Made by a program: the position numbers and the translations under genes
Notes under the pieces: model-generated
What the model saw: only the letters and a program-made list of their open reading frames with translations
Told to the model about the DNA's origin: nothing
The model's database searches: none
Shown here: positions 4,335 to 8,906 of the stretch, piece by piece
Numbering within the stretch: position 1 is the stretch's first letter
Layout of the letters: every line of letters starts with the position of its first letter
DNA from: Thermoleophilaceae bacterium
GTDB lineage: Bacteria > Actinomycetota > Thermoleophilia > Solirubrobacterales > Thermoleophilaceae
NCBI GenBank assembly: GCA_013813135.1
Contig: JACCSF010000425.1
Span: 1 to 8,906 of the forward strand
DNA: 8,906 bases
Reading direction: 5' to 3'

Positions 4335-6161
4335 TCAGCGGGTATCCCCGGCGGCGGCCGCGGACGAGCCGGTGCCGGCCTGCCCGTCGGACGCCTGCGG
4401 GCGCTCCCCCAAGGTCCACAGCTTGATCCGGGCCTCCCTGCCACGAACCTCGACCTCGTCCACGAACGTGAGGTCCGGCGGCGGTTCAGTGAGCATTTCC
4501 CGCGTGCTGTCGGCCACGAATAGCTGATGCGGGGTGCCCTTCGTCATCCCCTCGAGACGTGACGCGGTGTTGGTCGTGTCGCCTATTGCCGTGTACTCCA
4601 GGCGGCGCTCCGAGCCGACGTTACCCGACATGACCGACCCGCTGTTCAAGCCGATGCCCATCCGAAAGCCCTCCCCCAGGCCTCGCGACCGCAGCCAGGA
4701 GTTGAAGCGCTCGAGTCGCGTATCGAGCATCTCGCGGGCGGTGGCGAGCGCGCGATCCGCGTGGTCGTTCTGTTCGATGGGCGCTCCGAAGACGGCCATG
4801 ATGCCATCTCCCATATAGGCGACGAGCGTTCCCCCGTGGTCCAGGATCGCGTCGCTCATGTCGCTGAGATACTGGTTGAGAACCTCGATCACCTGCTCCG
4901 GCGGCAGGGACTCCGCGAAGCTCGTGAAACCCCGCAGGTCGGTGAACATCACGGTCGCCTCGCGTTCGACCCCGCCGAGGCGCAGGTCGTCGTCCGTGCG
5001 CAGGAGCGCCTCTTCCACGACGTTCTCGGGAACGAAGCGAGAGAACATGTCTCGAACGCGCTCGCGTTCGAAGGCCGTGGTGATGAGGTGCACGGCCAGG
5101 GTCCCAAGGGCGGACAGGCCGAGTGCGCCGATCGGATAGACGAAGGACACGACGGTTCCGTCGTTGAAGGCGAGCTGCGTCGCAGCCGTGAAGGCGGCGC
5201 CCAGCCCCACCGCTATCGCGAGAGCACGAAAAGGCGACAGCAGCAGGCTGCCGGCGGGAGCGACAAGCCCAAGCAACACGATCAGGGCGACGTCGAGCCC
5301 CGCGGGCGCCGACTCGAGCGGAACTCCCCGGCGGACGGTGTCGATCGCGTTTGCCTGGATCTCGGCCCCCGACATCTGCGCGTCAGAGCCGGTAGTGGAC
5401 GTGGGATGCACGTCTTGAAGGCTGGGCGCATAGGGCCCCACCACGACGACCTTGTCACGGAAGAAGCCGCGCTTGACCTTTCCGTCGAGCACGCGCGAGA
5501 ACGAGACCGCGCGCAGGGTGTCCGGCGGGCCGTGGTAGTCGATCCAGGCGGGCGCGTCGCCGAACAGGTCGGGGTCGACCTGGCGGTCGGTGGCCGTCTC
5601 CACGGCCGCCACCGCGAACGTCTCCAGTCCGCCGACTTCGAAGTCGACACGCCGATACAGCTCCCCCGGGTCGGTCGGCAGCAGGCCGTTCCCGAACCGG
5701 CCGCCGATCTCCTCGAGCAGGTCCTGCCCCGTGCCCACGAAGTTGCCGTCGCCGCGTTCGTTCACCTCTGTCGTCGCCAGGACGACGCGATTCCGGGCCG
5801 CCTCGATCGAGCCGGCAAGACGCTCGTCATCCCTGACGCGGTCGCTCGGCTCGCTGAACTGAACGTCATAGGCGATCACCTTGGGCCGGTCGGCGACGAT
5901 GCGGTCGATCAGGTCGGCGTGCGTGGAGCGTCGAAACGGCCACTGCTCACCGAGCTCGTCAAAGGTGACGTCGTCGATCTTGACCACCACCAGGTCCTTC
6001 GGCGGAGTGCGCTCACCGCGGATCGAGAACCGCGTGTCGACCGTGTCGAGCTCGACCTCGCTCAGAGCGTCGATCGCGTACAGGGCGAGGCCGATCGCGG
6101 TGGACAGCACCGCGACGCTCAAGAACAGCATGGTCCTAAGGTGGGTACGTCGAGCCCTCAC
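4335..6161 (-). CDS. CHASE2 domain class III nucleotide cyclase
   Basis: 608-residue membrane-bound cyclase that would make cAMP (or another cyclic nucleotide) in response to an outside signal. Topology: TM1 at about 11-30; extracellular CHASE2 sensor about 31-285 (V-V-V-K-I-D-D at 58-64, W-P-F-R-R, then V-V-V-V-G-P-Y); three TM helices near 289-308, 312-331 and 339-360; an F-x-R-F-V-P-E linker (373-379); then the catalytic domain 400-585. Metal aspartates D408 (M-F-T-D-L-R-G-F-T) and D452 (Y-M-G-D-G-I-M-A-V-F-G) and transition-state residues N531 and R535 are present. The purine-specifying lysine is replaced by A448, and its partner position is T524, the class IIIb form. Like most bacterial family members it should act as a dimer. 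The tail (586-608) is Ala/Gly-rich and disordered. The GTG start has an AGGGGG about five bases upstream; the Met at codon 11 is the alternative. A TAGGGT about 55 bases upstream is a possible -10. Convergent with DUF3307, seven-base gap. Confidence 0.92.
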   Translation of the reverse strand: MRARRTHLRTMLFLSVAVLSTAIGLALYAIDALSEVELDTVDTRFSIRGERTPPKDLVVVKIDDVTFDELGEQWPFRRSTHADLIDRIVADRPKVIAYDVQFSEPSDRVRDDERLAGSIEAARNRVVLATTEVNERGDGNFVGTGQDLLEEIGGRFGNGLLPTDPGELYRRVDFEVGGLETFAVAAVETATDRQVDPDLFGDAPAWIDYHGPPDTLRAVSFSRVLDGKVKRGFFRDKVVVVGPYAPSLQDVHPTSTTGSDAQMSGAEIQANAIDTVRRGVPLESAPAGLDVALIVLLGLVAPAGSLLLSPFRALAIAVGLGAAFTAATQLAFNDGTVVSFVYPIGALGLSALGTLAVHLITTAFERERVRDMFSRFVPENVVEEALLRTDDDLRLGGVEREATVMFTDLRGFTSFAESLPPEQVIEVLNQYLSDMSDAILDHGGTLVAYMGDGIMAVFGAPIEQNDHADRALATAREMLDTRLERFNSWLRSRGLGEGFRMGIGLNSGSVMSGNVGSERRLEYTAIGDTTNTASRLEGMTKGTPHQLFVADSTREMLTEPPPDLTFVDEVEVRGREARIKLWTLGERPQASDGQAGTGSSAAAAGDTR

Positions 6162-6316
6162 CTCGCCCCCTTCAGGGCCGCCGGCAAATTGCGCGCGGAG
6201 CGCGACATGGACGACCCTACCGCGACTTCGAGGCCGGCGGACAGGACCTGCTTGACTTTCCCGCCCACCGTTTGGAGGATGGAAACCGCCGTTGGCCCCG
6301 TTCCGAGAGGCTGTTG
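6162..6316. other. Divergent intergenic region, cyclase / collagen-like gene
   Basis: 155 bases with no gene. Plus strand: TTGACT at 6252-6257 is a fair -35 but its -10 at 17 bp (GAGGAT) is weak. Minus strand: TAGGGT (complement of 6214-6219) is a possible -10 for the cyclase with no clear -35. It ends with the Shine-Dalgarno GAGAGG at 6305-6310. Confidence 0.35.
6305..6310 (+). promoter_or_regulatory. Ribosome binding site before the collagen-like gene
   Basis: GAGAGG lies six bases before ATG 6317. This start encodes a complete signal peptide, which shows that translation is meant to begin here even though the frame closes 32 codons later. Confidence 0.6.
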
Positions 6317-6987
6317 ATGCGCCGTAGCCTTCGCCCGCCGTCGCCCGCCCTCGTGGTCGCGATCATCGCGCTGATCGTGGCGTGCGCCGGGACCGCGACC
6401 GCCGCCGGTGTGTGATCCGGACCTCGAGCCAGGTCGAGACGGGCGCGATCAACACCGCTGACATTCGCGACGGGCGCGGAGTCAGCCTGGCCGACCTGAC
6501 GCCGCGGGCACGCTTCAGGTTGAGCGCTGCGACCGGCGATCGCGGTGAGGAGGGAGCGCGCGGGGCGCAGGGGCCCGCCGGGCCGCGCGGAGCAACTGGC
6601 GCGGCTGGGGCGAACGGCGCGGATGGAAGCGCGGTCGCGTTCGCGCACGTGAACCCGGACGGCACCCTCGACGATGGGAGGTCGAAGCAGGTGGTGAGCG
6701 CGGCGATGGCGGCGCCGGGTCCTGGCCTGCCCCGTGCCTACTGCCTCGATCTCGTGCCCGCTTCGGTGAGCAACGCGGTGGCGTCGATTGACTACGCGAC
6801 AGCGCAAAGCGGAGTCGAGACGATCTGTCCCCTTCTTCCGGGAACGGCGAACGGCCTGTCCTCGACGATCATTACCAGCCGCTGTCCCGCGGCGCAGCAG
6901 GACGCGGCGGCAGTGGTCGTCGACGTCCTCGGAACGACACCCGAGACGCTGTGGCCGGAGCGCGGATTCTTCATCGCCTTCAACTAG
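6317..6987 (+). pseudogene. Secreted collagen-like protein, frameshifted after the signal peptide
   Basis: From ATG 6317 the frame reads MRRSLRPPSPALVVAIIALI then VACAGTATAAGV, a classic actinobacterial signal peptide, and stops at TGA 6413-6415. The body continues in the -1 frame from 6412 (V-I-R-T-S-S-Q-V-E-T...) to TAG 6985-6987. Adding one base in the GTGTG at 6410-6414 would give an unbroken protein of about 223 residues. The body has a short N-I-x-x-(A)-D-I-R-x-(G) type segment, ten G-X-Y triplets (nt about 6535-6630: GDR GEE GAR GAQ GPA GPR GAT GAA GAN GAD), then a C-terminal domain with V-N-x-D-G-T-L-D-D-G-R-S-K and three cysteines near Y-C-L-D, T-I-C-P and S-R-C-P. Such signal-peptide plus collagen-stalk proteins are frequent in Solirubrobacterales; the surface role is inferred. 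It may be a sequencing error, a recent null mutation, or a stop-start overlap (GTGA at 6412-6415) with a second start. The RTX gene overlaps its end by 37 bases. Confidence 0.75.
6535..6633 (+). repeat. Collagen-like G-X-Y repeat segment
   Basis: About ten consecutive Gly-X-Y triplets, with Pro/Arg/Ala/Glu/Asp in X and Y. The charged start (GDR GEE GAR) and Pro-containing middle (GPA GPR) fit a short trimeric stalk. Too short to be a stable triple helix alone; trimer formation would need the flanking domains. Confidence 0.7.
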
Positions 6988-8906
6988 CCCGCCGAGCACG
7001 CCGGGTCCTGGCTCTGGTGGCGGCGCTCTGGACGTTCCTGGCCTGTCCCACCACGGCGCCGGCGGCGGAGGTGACGCGCCTGCTCGGCTCGAACAGCGTG
7101 AACCTGACCGCTGCGGGCGGCGAGGTCAACGACGTAACGGTCGCGCACCTCGGATCGGAGCACGTCTTCACCGACGCCTCGGCGACTCTCACCGCGGGCT
7201 CGGGCTGCTCTCAGATCGGTCCCCAGGAGGTGAGGTGCCCGAGCACGGCCGCGGATGTGATGTTCGTCATCCTGTCGGACGGCGACGACCGGCTCACCTC
7301 GACGACGGCGTTTCCGACGCTCGTCTGCGGAGGCTTCGGCAACGACACGATTCAGACCGGCTCCGGTCTCGACGGCCTCTGGGGGGAAGAGGGAAGCGAC
7401 AGCTTGCGCGGGGGCGGCGCGCGCGACGTGATCTTCGGAGAGACGCGCTGCTCGGGGCCGCCAACCGGGGTGCCGCCCGGCAGCGACACGCTTGCGGGTG
7501 AGGATGGCGACGACATCCTGCAAGGCGGCGCGGGAAGCGATTCGGCGCTGGGTGGCTCGGGCAACGATTTCCTGCTGGGGCTGGAAGGCAACGACTCGCT
7601 CGACGGCGGCGACGGCTCCGACGATCTGCTGGGCTACGAAGGCGACGACGCACTCGGCGGTGGCACGGGCGATGACCGGCTGGCGGGCGGGGAAGGCAAC
7701 GACTCGGAGGCCGGCGGGCAGGGAACGGACGTGCTCGGAGTCACACACGTACAGGACGGCACGGTGCACTTCGACGCGGGCGACGACGTGCTCGACGGCG
7801 GCCCCGGCGACGACACGTTGAACGGCGGGCCGGGAACCTCGTCCCTGATCGTCGGCGAGCCCGCCGTAGCCGCCGTCGAGAGCGACGTGCCGAACGGCAG
7901 CGACGAGCTCCGCGGCGGCGAGGGAAGCGACACGCTCAGCTACGCCAACCGCTCCACGGCGGTGGCGGTATCGAACAACGGGTCCGACGACGACGGCTCC
8001 ACGGATGAACGCGACCGCGTGCGCGAAGACATCGAGTCGGTCGTGGGCGGCTCGGGCGACGACGCGCTCTCGGGCGGGCCCGGGCCCGACAGACTGGACG
8101 GCGGCAGAGGCTCCGATCGAGTCGAAGGGGGCGACGGCGACGACTCGCTGTCCGGTGGACTCGAGGACGGCGGAGCCGACAGGCTGCTCGGAGGCAGCGG
8201 CGCCGATTCGCTGCGAGGCGACGCCGGCGCCGACGCGCTGACCGGCGGTCCGGGCGACGACACGCTCGCCGGCGGCGGCGGGAGCGACACGATCGCCGGC
8301 GAGACGGGCGCGGACATCGTTACCGGCGGCACCGGGCTCGACTCGATCTCGGGCGGCGCCGGAAATGACCAGCTCGACGGCAGCCAGCCTGTGCTGGTCG
8401 GCGCTGACGGGGCGGACCGCATCGCCGGAGACGCGGGAGCGGACTCGCTGGTCGGCGGCCCCGGTGACGACACGCTGGCCGGTGGCCGCGGCGCGGACGC
8501 CATCTCCGGCGGCGCCGGCATCGACTCGGCGGACTACCGCGGCGCGCGCCACTCGGTGACCGTGACGCTCGACGGCACGGCGAATGACGGCGAGGCGGGC
8601 GAGCGCGACGACGTCCGCGCCGACGTGGAAGGCGTGCGGGGGGGCGAGCAGGAGGACACCCAAACGGGGGACGCGCGGTCCAACCCACTCGCCGGCGGAC
8701 CGGGCGAGGACTACCTGGACGGCGCCGGCGGCTCGGACGACCTGCGTGGGGGGACCGGCAGCGACACGGTCCGCGCACGCGACGGGCTCCGGGACGTCGT
8801 GCGCTGCGGCGCCAGTGCGGACTTCGCGATCGTCGACCGCAAGGACGTCGTGCGGGCGGACTGCGAGCTGGTGGATCGCGGCAGTCGCCCGAGCCCCGTG
8901 CTCGGG
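6951..8906 (+). CDS. Secreted RTX calcium-binding repeat protein (3' end outside window)
   Basis: 652 codons with no stop to the window edge. The GTG at 6951 is the only usual start that keeps a charged n-region: R-R-A-R-R then V-L-A-L-V-A-A-L-W-T-F-L-A and a likely cut after A-P-A-A. It overlaps the preceding gene by 37 bases and has only a weak GAGA before it; GTG 7017 is the alternative. Residues about 42-108 are a beta-rich N-terminal part with a Cys pair (C86, C96). From about 109 to 605 come roughly 35 RTX nonapeptides (G-G-x-G-x-D-x-L-x), which bind Ca2+ in a parallel beta roll and fold after export. Two non-RTX inserts (about 330-364 and 529-564) share A/D-Y-(x)-R-(x)-V-x-V ... E-R-D-x-V-R-x-D-(I/V)-E. 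The end D-G-L-R-D-V-V-R-C-G ... A-D-C-E (C619, C638) is a typical cap in this group, so the stop is probably near. No catalytic domain is seen; a surface or matrix role is likely, and no type I secretion genes are present. Confidence 0.87.
   Translation, partial: MAGARILHRLQLARRARRVLALVAALWTFLACPTTAPAAEVTRLLGSNSVNLTAAGGEVNDVTVAHLGSEHVFTDASATLTAGSGCSQIGPQEVRCPSTAADVMFVILSDGDDRLTSTTAFPTLVCGGFGNDTIQTGSGLDGLWGEEGSDSLRGGGARDVIFGETRCSGPPTGVPPGSDTLAGEDGDDILQGGAGSDSALGGSGNDFLLGLEGNDSLDGGDGSDDLLGYEGDDALGGGTGDDRLAGGEGNDSEAGGQGTDVLGVTHVQDGTVHFDAGDDVLDGGPGDDTLNGGPGTSSLIVGEPAVAAVESDVPNGSDELRGGEGSDTLSYANRSTAVAVSNNGSDDDGSTDERDRVREDIESVVGGSGDDALSGGPGPDRLDGGRGSDRVEGGDGDDSLSGGLEDGGADRLLGGSGADSLRGDAGADALTGGPGDDTLAGGGGSDTIAGETGADIVTGGTGLDSISGGAGNDQLDGSQPVLVGADGADRIAGDAGADSLVGGPGDDTLAGGRGADAISGGAGIDSADYRGARHSVTVTLDGTANDGEAGERDDVRADVEGVRGGEQEDTQTGDARSNPLAGGPGEDYLDGAGGSDDLRGGTGSDTVRARDGLRDVVRCGASADFAIVDRKDVVRADCELVDRGSRPSPVLG
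7275..8765 (+). repeat. RTX repeat tract at DNA and protein level
   Basis: Tandem 27-base units of the form GGC-GGN-xxx-GGC-GAC-GAC-xxx-CTG/CTC-xxx encode the beta-roll repeats. The same DNA word, GGCGACGACACGCT or a one- to two-base variant, occurs near 7806, 8248 and 8463, which suggests expansion by recombination. The two insert modules at about 7938-8040 and 8535-8640 interrupt it. Confidence 0.75.

Noticed and set aside
4328..4341. Inverted repeat CCGCTG-TT-CAGCGG between the DUF3307 and cyclase stops
   Set aside because: Loop of two bases and no T tract, and it overlaps the cyclase stop; too small to call a terminator.
6281..6302. GGAAAC ... CGTT, an ECF-sigma-like promoter before the collagen-like gene
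   Set aside because: The spacer is about 12 bases instead of the usual 16-17, and the -10 would collide with the Shine-Dalgarno.
4761..6317. Plus-strand open frame of 518 codons opposite the cyclase gene
   Set aside because: His/Arg/Asp-rich shadow of the cyclase caused by high third-position GC; the minus strand encodes a complete CHASE2-cyclase.
6217..6999. Minus-strand open frame of 260 codons opposite the collagen-like gene
   Set aside because: Antisense to G-X-Y codons, Arg-rich with no recognisable domain, and it overlaps the cyclase promoter region.
6984..8663. Minus-strand open frame of 559 codons opposite the RTX gene
   Set aside because: It is the antisense of regular GGC/GAC/CTG codons, giving a low-complexity Val/Ala/Arg-rich product with no family features. 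The plus-strand RTX reading is clear.

Overview
The window is high-GC DNA with strong G/C preference at third codon positions and actinobacterial protein families. The secreted families (short signal-peptide proteins with a Cys pair, a collagen-like protein, an RTX protein ending in a DGxxDxVxCG...DCE motif) point to Actinomycetota, most likely Thermoleophilia/Solirubrobacterales. That placement is inferred from family style, not from a marker gene. No rRNA, tRNA, CRISPR array, insertion sequence or phage gene is visible.

Layout, left to right: (1) the start of an ECF-type sigma factor gene leaving the left edge on the minus strand (1-100). (2) A spacer holding a possible frameshifted small gene (153-303) and a good sigma70-type promoter (300-328). 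(3) A small secreted protein (384-788, +). (4) An orphan MpsC/DUF2294 protein (810-1214, -). (5) A DUF892 ferritin-like protein with two copies of a C-terminal helical repeat (1513-2505, +), preceded by a sigmaB/SigF-like promoter match. (6) A perfect hairpin terminator (2531-2560) shared with (7) a soluble Ser/Thr kinase-GAF protein (2589-3905, -). (8) A DUF3307 membrane protein (3935-4327, +), 29 bp from the kinase and apparently also leaderless. (9) A CHASE2-adenylate/guanylate cyclase (4335-6161, -). (10) A collagen-like secreted protein whose signal peptide is one frame away from its body (6317-6987, +). (11) A long RTX calcium-binding protein from a GTG start overlapping the previous gene (6951 to the right edge, +).

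The genes alternate strand almost strictly (-,+,-,+,-,+,-,+,+), so most form divergent pairs sharing a short promoter region and convergent pairs with almost no gap (22, 83 and 7 bp). The content falls into three themes: signalling (sigma factor, kinase-GAF, CHASE2 cyclase), stress or membrane physiology (DUF892, MpsC-like, DUF3307), and a surface/secreted pair (collagen-like plus RTX) that is probably one transcript. I see no clear multi-gene novel system. The most unusual items are the cyclase with an altered purine-binding position, the two apparent single-base frame breaks, the leaderless divergent pair, and the duplicated helical tail on the DUF892 protein.
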